A stretch of 64,000 bases of DNA from Taxillus chinensis (Eukaryota; Streptophyta; Magnoliopsida; Santalales; Loranthaceae). The stretch spans positions 45,778,400-45,842,399 of the forward strand of contig CM042092.1 of assembly GCA_023512835.1 (NCBI GenBank), given 5' to 3'. Under the pieces are notes generated by a model. That model had not been told where the DNA came from, did no database searches, and saw only the letters and a list, made by a program, of their open reading frames with translations. The stretch's first letter is position 1; each line of letters opens with the position of its first letter. Both the position numbers and the translations under genes were made by a program. Below, one piece after another: positions 1 through 10,827 of this stretch.

Positions 1-2
1 CT

Positions 3-1037
3 ACCTCCTTCGCGGACCTGGCGCACACGATGGCTCGCCCTCCCATTGCTCCTCGGCGATCTGCCAAACCGGGGGAGAGAGTGTCATCTGATCCTTCTGC
101 TCCTCCTGCATCACATTCATCTACTCGTGCTGAGAAGCGGCCTGCCTCTTCATTGCTTTAGGGAGTTCAAATCCCCAAACGTAGACGCTTCTCTTAGCCA
201 AGCTCCTCGACTGCAGCTCTTCCTCCATCCTCTCCATCCGCAGCTGACACCTTCCTCCCATCATACGCGGTGTGTGACCCTCTTGATGCGGACGGAAGCG
301 TGCGTAAGGCAATGATGTCCTATGCTGCGTCTTCTGCCAAGAGAAGATGTCTCTCTGACCTGTACCCCTTCTCCCCGGATGACATTCGGACCCTTTGTTC
401 GGAGAAAGGCCTCTTTACAACAGACGACATTGACAACTTCTCTAGGGCTGCTAAAATGGAGATGAGGCTATTTCCATCTCTGTACAAGGACGACCACTTG
501 TTTAAAGTTCTGCCGTGCTAGAATGAGGGCTATCTTCCCAGTATAGATATCATTCAGTCCTTTATCGACGGAATAGCTGAGGATAGCAAGCCATGGAGAA
601 CTCTCTCAACTATCCTCATTCCGTACCGGATCATGTCGCCACATTTCATGATGGCTGTCTTCATGATTCAGTCCAAACAGATGATTCTGATTGATTCTCA
701 TTAGATTGTAGAGCAGTATGTAAGAAAGAATCAATGGGAACCACTGTGTCTTAGGTTGACTGAAGCTGTGAAGAAAGCCGGATTATATGAAAAGTTGGGC
801 ATCACTCCTTTAAGACCAATTGAGAAGCTGAAGGCGACATTCCTGGGCAAGAAGCAAGTGCCACAACAGCCAGATAGAGATAGCTGCGGGGCCTTTGTCT
901 GTTACTTCATCAAGTCATTCTTAAGTGTGGACAAATCTTGGAGCCAACACACCACTTATTTGATGAAGCAGACAATGGAGCTTAGAGAGAAAGCAACAAC
1001 AATGATCTTCAAGTATAGTAAGCCTTATGTACCTTAA
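3..1037 (+). pseudogene. ORF3 C-terminus of element C: Ulp1/C48-like cysteine protease, broken
   Basis: One frame reads from the window edge to the stop after the KYSKPYVP ending, with premature stops at about 160, 195, 519-521 and 702-704. The first third is a Ser/Pro-rich linker, followed by a conserved PFSPDDIRTLCSEKGLF region. The protease part carries the C48 landmarks: KPW...LIPY at about 585-630, His in SPHFM at 642-644, Asp in LIDSH at 693-695, Gln at 867-869 and Cys in DSCGAFVC at 885-887. The Gln lies six residues before the Cys, as in Ulp1/SENP proteases. In a working copy it would be a cysteine protease of the type that cleaves SUMO or a similar modifier; the substrate here is unknown. 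The catalytic residues are intact, but the stops make this copy dead. It ends about 140 bp before the LTR. Confidence 0.78.
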
Positions 1038-1180
1038 TGAAAATCTTGTATAAAGGCTGAATTGTATTCTGTTGCTGATAAATGAAAATGGTTGTGATGT
1101 GTATTCTATATGTTATCTTTTTGCGCTGCTTACTAGATCAGATTATAAAGGGTTTGGGCATATCTATAATTGGGGGAGAT

Positions 1181-2595
1181 TGTTGGATCAAGCCTAGAAT
1201 TTGGATCATGCTGATAAAGCCCTATGTAATTTGATTTGAGATCTTTTGTGTTTCTTTGATCATTGCAGAAGATATGTTATTAATCCGGAGATACACTCGT
1301 GAGAGCAAAGCTAAGGACAGGATACATAATCCTGATCCGGACAAGAGTGAGTGTCATCAAACACTTGGTAAATAACCAAGTCACCAATACATACGGAATA
1401 AGGAACATTCGTGCAGACTAAGAACTTAAAAGCTACGGATTACGGAATCTGCTCTTAATATCTCAAACGGACTAAGTTAAACTGATGCGGAGTAAGAATC
1501 TTGGTCTACAAGGTCGCACGAAGTAAAAGAGTCGACACGGAGCTAAAAAGTTAAGTCTTCCACTCAAGTGAACTAAAGTAAAGAAGACATGGAGTAAGGC
1601 ATCCGAGTCTTCCATACATATGGAGTAAGGAAGTACTGATGCGGAATAAGGACCCGAGTCTTTATTCGCACGGAGTAAGGAAGCCAGATGTGGAGTAAGG
1701 AATCCAGACCACTCACTCATGCGGAGTAAGGATGTGCTAGTACAGAGTAAGCCATCCGATCCTTTAGACTCGCACAGAGTAAGGAACTTACATATAGAGT
1801 AAGGAACTTACATGCGGAGTAAGGAAGCGCTAATACCGAATAAGCACTCCGACCTTCTCATTCACACGGAGTAAGGAAGCGCTGACACGGACTAAGGATT
1901 CCAGTACCAAATAGATACGGAGTAAGCAACCACTGACACGGAGTAAGGTTCCGAGCTTTATTAGTAACGGAGTATGGAAAATTACACCGGACCAAGAAGA
2001 TGCTACTTCAACTTACCGCATTTAAAGTTATCAACTCGTGGTATCCTGAGTAAGACAAACTCGTTGAGAACCTGAAGAATCTTACACGTGGATCACCCGG
2101 ATATGTGGACACAACTTTAATTATACTTGGGAACTCACAAAGGCACTTATACTCTTCAAACCCAAGATCTTGATCTCCACAAACCATAGCAGTCAAGGCA
2201 GAGAGATTACCGAGGAATAGTTAGTGCTGAACGCATTCCGGAACTACAAGTTCCAAGGTTGTCTCTTAGGAATGTTTCTATAAATATTCATACTTGTACA
2301 TTTGGAAGAAAGTGTGCGAGCGGGCCTGAATCAATCCTATGTATGCACAAGAGTTCAAAGACATAATATAGGCTAGTGTGTGAATCCTTTTGTAAACAGA
2401 GTGTAAGAGAGTCTTGCTGCTATTTTGTTATATTTATCTTTCGATAATAAAACAAAATACTTCCACTATCTGGTTATCTTCCGCAGTGATTCTATCACTT
2501 AACTAGATAAGTGTTTGTGTCATAAGAGAATAGAAAGAGTTTCGATAAGAGCCTATTCACCCCCCCTGCCCCCTCTAGGCTCTAAGGGACCATCA
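1181..2595 (+). repeat. 3' LTR of element C (B-type)
   Basis: It starts TGTTGGATCAAGCC right after a polypurine tract (TGGGGGAGAT, 1171-1180) and ends GGGACCATCA, a decayed form of the family end GGGACCAACA. The U3 part (about 1480-2000) carries many copies of a CGGAGTAAGGA motif. A TATA-type box (TATAAATA) lies at about 2279-2286, and AATAAAACAAAATAC at about 2446 may act as a poly(A) signal. The long C-run near the end (2561-2570) is typical of this family. Confidence 0.88.
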
Positions 2596-3084
2596 CGTGG
2601 AATACACAGAATACAAGAAAAAGGATTCTTACACATATTAAGATATAGATCTTTTGCAGAATTAAGAGAAGAGTTCCAACACTAGAGAGAGAGACTTAGA
2701 GAGAGAAAAAGAACTTCCAAGTGTTGTGCGCCGCGTTGAACCAAGATCAAGATCAAACATTGTGATCCATCATATACACTTGTTCACCCAAGAGTCAGCA
2801 CGATTATCTAGTCTACCCTCAGTGTTGTTTTCCACAAATCAAAACTATCACGGACCATTCCTTACACATCTGAGATTTGTGAACAAGGAGCATTTACTAC
2901 ATCTTAAATTTGTCTGATAGTTCATAACTCACATTATCACTCAAATTACTACTGTCACATTCTCCATAAATGCTTCCAGCATAGTTATCCTTAGAAATAC
3001 CACATACCAGCAAACAGTCTAACTTTCGTGCACGAAGAAAGTCTATTCACCCCCCCCCCCTCTAGACTCACTTTGGGACCTACA
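2596..3084 (+). repeat. 5' LTR of element A, right-hand fragment
   Basis: These 489 bp match 35470-35959, the end of A's 3' LTR, almost base for base, including the AG-rich block at about 2680-2715 and the C-run before CTCTAGACTC. It ends GGGACCTACA directly before the primer-binding site. The rest of this LTR lies left of element C, outside the window. Confidence 0.88.
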
Positions 3085-3086
3085 AT

Positions 3087-3098
3087 TGGTATCAGAGC
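3087..3098 (+). other. Primer-binding site of element A
   Basis: TGGTATCAGAGC lies two bases after the LTR end. This is the usual plant primer-binding site, complementary to the 3' end of initiator methionine tRNA, and it fixes the orientation of element A. Confidence 0.88.
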
Positions 3099-3126
3099 AG
3101 TTCTACAACTCTGTAGAGATCCCTAA

Positions 3127-5739
3127 ATGGCCGACATGGATTCCAGTAGTGCAGCTGCAGCTCCTATTGAGGAAGTTGAAGCCAGTTATGTTCCAAAAGA
3201 AGGAGCGACTGGAGATCAGGAGCAGGAAGAACCGAGTACCAGTAGCAACAAGAAAGAACAAGAAGACTTCTACGATGTCCTGCCTGACTCATCCTCCCAA
3301 GTTCCTATGTGCACACCCGCACGCTTCTCCAAATGGAAAGCGAGAATGACAACACACCTTGACATGCTTGACACCTATGGGAAACAATAAAAAACAGGCC
3401 TTTCACCCTAAAGAGTATACAAAGAGGCTGGTTGATGACGAAAGACCTAGACAGCTGGTCTAAGGTGGAGCAGAGGAAAGTAAAGCTTGGCTTCAAGGCA
3501 AAAGCCATACTTTTCTCTATGCTCGACGACGATATGTTCACGGATATGCAAGACTTAGAGACAGTGAAGGAGGTATGGGACAACCTATGTCTCATCTATG
3601 AAGGAGATGAACAGATACATGACAACAAGATTTCCATGCTCAAGCAGGAATATGAAGCCTTCAGATGTGAACCAAAGGAATCACTGGATAGCATATACAA
3701 ACAGTTCACAGGTCTGATTCAACGAATGAAGACTTACAATGTTGAGATCTCTCAGAAGGACAAGAATGACAAGTTTCTGAGATCTCTACCCTTGAGACTG
3801 CTGATAAAGACATCAGCCATCCGTCAGCTGAAGGAGTGGAAAACTTGTTCCTTGGAAGCACTATATGGGGACCTAAAGACGTTCGAAATGCAAAAAGAAG
3901 AACTTGAGGCATTTGAGAACCCTTCTAAGAAAAAGGAGAAATCTGTTGCCTTTAAGGCGGCTACTGAACCAAGGGAACCATCTTCAGAAGAAGAAGAAGA
4001 AGATGGGAACCATCTTCAGAAGAAGAAGAAGAAGATGCTGAAAACTTGTTTCAGATAGCGCCTCGGATGAAGAGGTGCCGTTTCTAATCAACAAAATGCT
4101 GAAGAGAAGGGGGAACTATAGGAGGAAAGCAAGGCAGTCATCCTCATCTTTCTCTAAGGGAAAAGATAAGGAGAAGTTACAATGTTACCACTGCAACCGG
4201 CCCAGCCACTTCGCTGCCGACTGTTACAAGCTGAAGAGGGAGAAAAAGGAGGCAACTGAGCAGAAGAAGAAGACCAAAGGCTCCTCAAGCAGAAAGGATA
4301 ACAAGAGGAAGAAGGCTCTTGTCACAAACAAGTTTAACAGTGAAACTGAGGAGGAAGAAGAATAATCTGATGAGGAGAAGAAGGAAAAAGGTCACATCTG
4401 CTTCGTGGCTGACCATTCACCTCCCCTCAAGGTAAGAACTCATGAACAGCTCTACATTGAATATGAAGATACCTATAAAGCTCTTAAAGAAATAGAGGAA
4501 CAATTTCTTCCTATGAAAGCTGATAAAGAAAGATACTATTCTAAACTGGAAAGGCTTTCATGTGAATATAGAGACTCTGTAGATGACTATGAAAGAACCA
4601 AGAGAAGATTAAGAGCTGAAGTGAGTGAGATGAGAAGCACACACGATGATCTTTTGGACAAATTTGGACAATTAAAAATGGCTAATAAAGACATCGATAG
4701 GCTTGAAAAGGAACTAGTCGAAACCAAAGCAGAACTGAAAAAAGAAAGACAAATTAGTAAAAAGTGGCAAGATTCTACTGAGATTGCTGCTCACTTTAGG
4801 ACTACTCCAGATGTTAAAGGTCTAGCCTTAGGTCTAGGCTTCTCTGAAGACCAAATAACCAAGGCCCAGGCTTACCCTATGCAGACCAAGTGTCTCACTG
4901 GCTTTGTTCCTGCTGGCAGTGTGCTTCTTGATTGTGGAAAGGAGGTACAAATGGTTGTTACTTGTCCACCCAAACCTGTAACACCCAAACTTAGAGATAT
5001 GGGTACTGTTGCATCTCAAGACAGTGATGCAGCAGATGATCAGATAGAACTGAAAGATGAACCTTAAGTCAACATGTCCTCTACATCCCAATGCAAGGGT
5101 AAGGGTGTAGTATTGACGGAGACAAACTCAAGCAGACTTACTGCTACATTTGAGACTGGCTCATCCAGCAAGGCTATTTCCTCCAAGCCTAAGTTTGTCC
5201 CTGGTGGTAGAGTTAAGAACGGTCTAGGATATGTGAGAGAACCTAGGAAGCCTCTTAACACTCCAACCAAACCCTTGAGACAAAATGTCCAACCCAATCC
5301 TGTTAATTGCCCCATCTGCTGTGAAGTTGGACACCTTTCCTATCAGTGTAGATTCTACCCTGAGTATCTTAAGAATGAGATTGCCACAGAAATCAGGGTA
5401 AGCCTTAAGTAATTACACATCACTGAAAATCTGTAACCTCATAACTCAGATAGGAAGAAGAAAGCAACCAGGCACACACAAGTTACCTCACCAAAGAACA
5501 CAACTACTAAACCTGTGAAGAAAAATGTCAACTCTGTGCCTAGTAAAGCTGCCAAGAGTAACTATAAGGAAGGAGAATCTACAAAGAGCCCAAAGAACAA
5601 GATTGCTAACAAATTTAATGAGGGATCACATAAGTTAGCATGGAAAATCAAATCATCTCCGACTTATTGGAAACCAAAATTGTTAACTGCAACTTTCACT
5701 TACCCAAAGCCCAAGCACAATTGGGCCCCCAAGACTTAG
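3127..5739 (+). pseudogene. gag: gag of element A (UBN2-like capsid, two zinc knuckles, coiled coil), broken
   Basis: The start is MADMDSSS, 40 bp after the primer-binding site. The frame shifts between about 3390 and 3430, then a UBN2-like capsid region runs 3432-3950 (VWDNLCLIYEG, SLDSIYKQF, LEALYGDLKTFE). A 32-bp tandem duplication at 3973-4036 breaks the frame again. The first zinc knuckle is CYHCNRPSHFAADC (about 4180-4222). A Glu/Lys-rich, likely coiled-coil stretch follows (about 4440-4770). A second knuckle, CPICCEVGHLSYQC, lies at about 5308-5350. The reading frame ends in NWAPKT and a TAG at 5737-5739, a stop position also seen in element B. The product would assemble the cytoplasmic particle and bind RNA. 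Confidence 0.78.
3973..4036 (+). repeat. 32-bp tandem duplication inside gag of element A
   Basis: The unit GGGAACCATCTTCAG plus an AAG run and AT occurs twice, at 3973-4004 and 4005-4036, with no difference between copies. Because 32 is not a multiple of three it shifts gag out of frame. The AAG run suggests replication slippage. Confidence 0.9.
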
Positions 5740-6081
5740 TTGCCTGTTGTGCAGGAACAGGTACATGAAGCTGAAAGTAGCCACCGGGAACAAAAGATCA
5801 ATTCCAGCCAGTGGTACCTTCACAGTGCCGGTTCTGTACACATGACAAATGATGCCTCTCTGTTGAGCAAAGAAAGGGAGGTTGCAGCTTCATCTGTCAC
5901 ATTCGGGGATAACAAAAAGGGTAAGATTATTGGTAAGGATACTCTCTCTAATGGTTTTGTTTCAATTCAGAATTTATCTGTTGTTCAAGGTCTCAAACAT
6001 AACCTGTTGATCATAAGTCAATTGTGTGACAATGGTTATGAAGTGTTGTTCACTAAACACACCTGCATAGTTATAGATCCT
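5740..6081 (+). pseudogene. pol: pol of element A, protease part, cut by element B
   Basis: It continues in the gag frame after the TAG at 5737-5739. The copia protease motif, normally an Asp-Ser-Gly followed by Cys, reads LHSAGSVHM here (His codon 5821-5823), so the catalytic Asp is lost. FGDNKKGKIIGKDTL and GLKHNLLIISQLCD follow, the usual end of the protease region and start of the GAG-pre-integrase region. The gene is interrupted at 6081 and resumes at 22948; the flanks join through the ATCCT duplication. Confidence 0.8.
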
Positions 6082-7040
6082 TGTTGGATCAAATCCAGAA
6101 TTTGGATGATGCAGATCAAACCCTATGTAATTTGATTTGAGATGTTCCATGTTTATTCTTAGTCTGTGCAGAAGATAAAACATTAATCCGGACCTACTCT
6201 TGTAAGGACAAAGCTAAGGACAGGATACATAATCCTGATCCGGATCATCGTGAGTGTCGTCATTCACCTAGTACATAACCAAGTTATCATCCTGAGTAAG
6301 GATTCTTCGTGCGCAGAAATTACTTGACAAAACGACCAAGGAACCCACATCTAACTAGACCATGTCAAGTGTTGCGGAGTAAGAGAGACTTGTTGCAGAG
6401 AACGGATCAAAGTTGTCACTCCACCTGACCAAGGAAATAAAGACACGGACTATAAAATCCGCGTCTATCACTGATGCGGAGTAAAGACAACTGTTGCGGA
6501 GTGAGGGAAACTAATACGGCGTAAAGAATCCAAACCAAGCACTGATGTGGAGTAAGCATTCCGTACCTACTCTATGTAGAGTAAGGAAGCACTGATGCGG
6601 AATCAGCTATCCGAGTCTTTACTTCATGCGAAGGAAGCGCTTGCACAGAACAAGAATTCCAGTACTACAGTGATACGGAGTATGCAACTACTGACACGGA
6701 GTAAGGATCCGAACTTCGTTGATACGGAGTAAGGAACCTTACTACTGGCTAAGAAGACGTTGCTTCACCTTTTCCAAGCCGCATTTAATAGTCAGCTCGC
6801 TGTGTCCCGATGAAAGACAAACTCATTGAAGATCTAAACTGTCTTACACGTGGAACACTCAGAGATGTGGACGCAGTCTCAAATGTAATCGGAATCAAGC
6901 AAAGTAATTCATTACACTTATGCTTCGAATATTTCGAACTCCACATCTGTAGAAGTTAAAGCAAAAGTATTTTCCAAGAAGAACTTAATGTTACACAGTG
7001 CTCGGGATATACAGTTCCAAGATAGATTCAAAGGAATGTC

Positions 7041-7048
7041 TATAAATA
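7041..7048 (+). promoter_or_regulatory. TATA box of the element B 5' LTR
   Basis: TATAAATA follows GGAATGTC. The same motif recurs at the matching position in the 3' LTR (22646-22653), in C (about 2279) and, reversed, in the minus-strand LTRs. This is the expected start-site region for the genomic transcript. Confidence 0.65.
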
Positions 7049-7114
7049 CAAAACAATGTATATTCATAAATTACAAAAATTAAGTAAGGCTGTGGTACAA
7101 GAGCTCATAGAGAT

Positions 7115-7332
7115 TGTTGGACCTCGGCCAAGGCACTCACTATCACAATATTGTCCGCTTTGGCACTCACGCACCCACCCATGGGCCATAGCCCGCACGG
7201 ATTTGCTTCTAACGGGCCGCGACCCATTAAAATGCGTTGTGACAAGGTGCACATGAGCCTCCTCATTAGGACAACCTCAATGTTCGCCCTAACTGATGTG
7301 GGATTGATCTATGGGACATTAGAGACCCAATA
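7115..7332. mobile_element. Small solo LTR (TRIM-like) in the 5' LTR of B
   Basis: The insert begins TGTTGGACCTCGG, ends GACCCAATA and is flanked by GAGAT on both sides (7110-7114 and 7333-7337). The 3' LTR of B has the uninterrupted site. It contains the ATATTGTCCGCTTTGG motif and a GATGTGGGA motif common in small plant LTR elements. The TRIM at 51095 carries the complement of the same motif, so this copy probably lies in minus orientation. Confidence 0.8.
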
Positions 7333-7567
7333 GAGATTACCAACGCCAGTGTGTGTAACTGTAAAACTGAGTGCTATTGTAATGAGCTGTAATTGCTGCT
7401 TATTTTGTTGTAATTATCATCAAATAATAAAGCAAAATACTTCCACTATTTGGTTATCTTCTGCACTGATTTTACATCGTTTAACCAGATTGTGTTGTAC
7501 CTGTGAGAGGAAAAGAGTTTCGATTTGAGCCTATTCACCCCCCTCTAGGCTCCTCGGGACCAACAAG

Positions 7568-7579
7568 TGGTATTAGAGC
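7568..7579 (+). other. Primer-binding site of element B
   Basis: TGGTATTAGAGC lies two bases after the LTR. It is the initiator-tRNA-Met type site with one change (C to T) from the usual TGGTATCAGAGC. Confidence 0.85.
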
Positions 7580-7626
7580 AAGTTCTATTCGTTCTAAGTA
7601 GAGATCCCACTCTTTCACTCTTACCA

Positions 7627-9328
7627 ATGGCCGAAGAAAGTAGCATGCTATTCAACACTCGCCTTAACTCCGGAGGAGCACAAGAGCCCCTTCCAAATCG
7701 AAGCAGCAGTGAAAATGTTGATCCACCTCAACCTGCTGCTGCTGCTGCTCCACAACCACGGAGTTCTGGCTTCACTCTGACAAAGCCACCCAAATTCACA
7801 CCAAAGCTTTTCTCCAGTGGAAAGCTCACATGAGAATATTCATGGTCTGCCATGATCATCTCATGTGGCCATGTCTTCATCAGGAGATACCCACTCCGAT
7901 GACTATCAGAGAACATGGAGTTAGAAGACCAAAAACTGATGCCGAACTCACCAACGATGAAAGAGTCTGGAAGTGTGCCAACGAAAAGGCTCTGGGATAT
8001 GTTATATTGTCTTTGGATTCCAAGGCTTTCACGGACGTCTAGGGCTGCATGACAGCAAAAGCTATCTGGGATAAACTGACAATCCTCTATGAGGGAAGTC
8101 AGTCCCAAATATAGAACATTATCTGTACTCTCAGACAAAACTTTGAGAGTTTCAATCATAAACCGAGAAAATCACTCGAGAGCATCTATCGGAGATTCGG
8201 CAAGCTTATCTTGGAGTTGAAAACTGTCAATGAGCACTATTCTCAATCTCAGATCAATGACAAGTTCTTTTGCTCATTGCCGGATCGCTACTACTCCAAA
8301 CAACTCCAGATGCAATCCGACAAGAACTGGCAGTATGTTCCCCTTGAAGAACTATATGGAGAGCTGCGGACTCACGAAGTCAAGTTTAAATACTCTGACT
8401 AGGACGAGAAAATAGCTCGGAAAGAAAAGGGGGTAGCTCTTAAAGCTACGGAATGTCTCAGCATACTGAGGAATGATGATACGGACAAGTCCGAGAATTC
8501 TGACTCTGACGAGAAGGAGGAAATAGCTCTCCTTGTCAAATCCTTTGAGCGATTCCTACGGAAAAGCAGAAAAGGATTCAGGAGATGCTCCTCATCATCT
8601 TTTTGAAGCAAGGAGCGACCGGAGTCCAGTTCCCAGGAATGCTATAACTATGGGAAAACCGGTCACTAGGCCAAGGACTGCAGATCCAAATCTAAAGTGG
8701 CTAAGAAAAGTGACAAGGTAACTCCTCGCCGCTCCAACTCAGATAACAGAGACAATAGCAAGAACAAGAGGAAAGCGTTCGTCACAAAATATGTCAGTGG
8801 CTCGGAAGAAAAGGAGGAATCCTCGGATGATGAGCCAACTTTTAAATTGAACGTCTGCCTCATGGCAAATACTGAGGTACCTTCAATCTCTAAGCTCATG
8901 AGTAAATTAGAATCTCTTATTACTGAACGTGATCATGAAAAGAATGAGAGACTAATAATTACTCAAATGTACAAAGATATGGAAAGTCAGAATAAACGTC
9001 TTAAATTTACTATTACTAGACTCGAAAAAGACATAGCTGACTTCAGAGGAAAAGAGGCTTGGTATCATGGTCTAAGAGCTGAAAACCATCTGCTAAATAC
9101 CAACCTATCAGGCCTAAAAGTTATTGTGAAAAGATTCGAGAATGAACTTGAACAGGAAAAATAAATAAATCATAAGTGGCTAAAATCTGGGGAAATAGCC
9201 TCTACATTTAGGACTGATCCGGATAACATTCGAGTCAAACCTGGCCTAGGCTCCGAACCATCAACTTCCAATACTCAAGCTACTGAGTGTCCTCCGGACT
9301 TCACTCCGAAACTAACTAACTTATATCC
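7627..9328 (+). pseudogene. gag: gag of element B, N-terminal and coiled-coil part, broken
   Basis: The start is MAEESSMLF, about 50 bp after the primer-binding site. A frameshift near 7805 separates SGFTLTKPPKF from WKAHMRIFM; stops follow at 8040-8042, about 8112 and 8400-8402. The UBN2-like part includes AKAIWDKLTILYEG, SLESIYRRFGKL and VPLEELYGELRTHE. The first zinc knuckle is CYNYGKTGH, a stop, then AKDC (about 8640-8685), so the ligand spacing is kept but a codon became a stop. A Glu/Lys-rich coiled-coil region covers about 8890-9165. The product would be the particle protein. The second knuckle lies in the duplicated block that follows. Confidence 0.75.
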
Positions 9329-9732
9329 TGTTAGTACATCTAAACCGTTGGATGGTTTCATTTCAGGTGGCACCATAGTTTATGACTATGGAAGCGAGGT
9401 TGTTACTGCTGTTCCCGAAGTAGTAGCACCCGTACTTAACGATGAAGGGAAGGCTGCTGCAGTTCAAGCCAAAACTGTAGCACCCAAAAAGAAAGGAAAG
9501 GCAAAGGATGATGCATCTAGGGCCAAGAGCGCGTCACCCAAACGCAATGGACTAGGCCATAGGGAACAGAGTAGAAAGTCTGTAAAATCTAAGAGACCTG
9601 TATCCCCTATTTGTACTCCACATTATAGTGTATGTTCCATCTGTAGGGAAATAGGTCATTATCACTATGATTGCTGGAGTTTATCTGATAACTGGCTTTG
9701 TAATCAAGTTCGTATCAATAAAGATCAGTTCA
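9329..9732 (+). repeat. 404-bp duplicated gag segment, copy 1
   Basis: It runs from TGTTAGTACATC to AAGATCAGTTCA and is repeated at 14214-14617 at equal length with about five base differences. It encodes the linker and the second gag zinc knuckle CSICREIGHYHYDC. It ends abruptly at the start of the Tekay integrase fragment. Confidence 0.92.
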
Positions 9733-9733
9733 C

Positions 9734-10530
9734 TTGAGTACAGCCTTTCACCCTGAGACTGACGGCCAGACAGAGAGGATGAATCAGACGTTGGAGGACA
9801 TGTTACGGGCCTGTGTGTTAGATTTTGGGGGTTCGTGGGCAACTCACCTTCCTTTGGTGGAGTTTGCCTACAATAACAGTTATCAGGCATCCATTGGGAT
9901 GGCTCCTTTTGAGGCGTTGTATGGGCGGCCGTGTCGATCACCTTTGTGTTGGACCGAGGTGGGGGAGACAGCTCTCTTGGGACCACATTTGGTTCAAGAG
10001 GCTACCGAGAAGGTTAAGTTGATTCGACAGCGGTTGTTATCAGCTCAGAGTCGGCAGAAATCTTATGCGGATCAGCGGCGGCGACCTTTGGAGTTTTCTG
10101 TTGGTGATCATGTGTTTCTTCGTGTTTCCCCACGTTGTGGACATCGACGGTTTGGGCGAGGTTCCAAGCTATCTCCGCGGTTTATTGGTCCTTTTGAGAT
10201 TCTCGGATCGTGTAGGGCCGTGGCCTACCGCTTAGCATTACCACCGGCGGAGTCAGTGCACAACGTGTTTCACGTGTCCCGGTTGAGGAAGTATCACCCT
10301 GACCCCACTCATGTGATCGATTGGGGGACATTGGACATTACGGATGACATGTCCGTTGTTGAGGCCCCTCTCCGTATCCTAGATCGGCGCGAGAAGCTTT
10401 TGCGTGGTCGTGCTTATTCCTTTGGTTCGCGTCTTTGTGCAAGACCGTGGCATTGAGGAGGAGACATGGGAACGTGAGTCCGTGATGCGTGAGCAGCACC
10501 CAGACTTGTTCGAGGACGAACAATCTTAAG
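9734..10530 (+). pseudogene. pol: gypsy integrase C-terminal part with chromodomain-like end, broken
   Basis: It starts inside the integrase core at [16 protein letters not shown] and continues through EFAYNNSYQ, FEALYGRPCRSP and KLSPRFIGPFEI to HNVFHVSRLRKYHPDP. The chromodomain-like tail (EEETWERES, HPDLFEDEQS) is reached only after a frameshift near 10430; the undisturbed counterpart is at 49965-50276 on the minus strand. In a working element integrase joins the cDNA to chromosomal DNA and the chromodomain can bind histone marks in heterochromatin. Everything upstream of the core is absent, so this is a 5'-truncated remnant. Confidence 0.83.
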
Positions 10531-10827
10531 CGTGGGAGGTGGCTGTTGGCCAAGGGATAGTGATGTGTTTTGTATTAGTTGTGTACGATTTGGTGTATTT
10601 GTATTGTCTTTTACAGACATGTGTTCTTATTTGTGATGTGTTTTGAGATGTGTATTCGTGACATGCGAACATGTGTTATATGCATTATTGTGGTTATGGA
10701 TTATGGTGGTACTTTGTTATGTGCTGTTGTGCTGGGTGCGGTGTATGACCCATTTGGGTGTGGTAGCTTGCCGGGTGGCAAATGGGTAGCTTGTGTTTGT
10801 TTTCCTTGTATGTCATTTCTTTTCGAG

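Larger units (their letters stand above)
1..2595 (+). mobile_element. Element C: 3' part of a B-type Sirevirus-like copia retrotransposon
   Basis: Only the end of the third gene, the polypurine tract and the 3' LTR are inside the window; gag and pol must lie to the left. It sits inside the 5' LTR of element A. The sequence right after it (CGTGG, 2596-2600) continues A's LTR exactly as the uninterrupted A LTR reads at 35470, so CGTGG is the expected 5-bp target-site duplication; the other copy is outside the window. Family membership follows from the LTR ends, the internal 3' end and ORF3, all shared with elements B, D, E and F. Confidence 0.85.
6082..7565 (+). repeat. 5' LTR of element B
   Basis: It runs from TGTTGGATCAAATCC to GGGACCAACA and is followed by the primer-binding site. 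It is 1484 bp long against 1261 bp for the 3' LTR; the extra length is the 218-bp insertion at 7115-7332 plus its 5-bp duplication. A TATA box (TATAAATA, 7041-7048) and AATAAAGC at about 7426 mark the likely promoter and poly(A) region. Confidence 0.92.

Noticed and set aside
270..1037. A host Ulp1/SENP gene
   Set aside because: The same reading frame recurs five more times next to polypurine tracts and LTRs, so it belongs to the retrotransposons.
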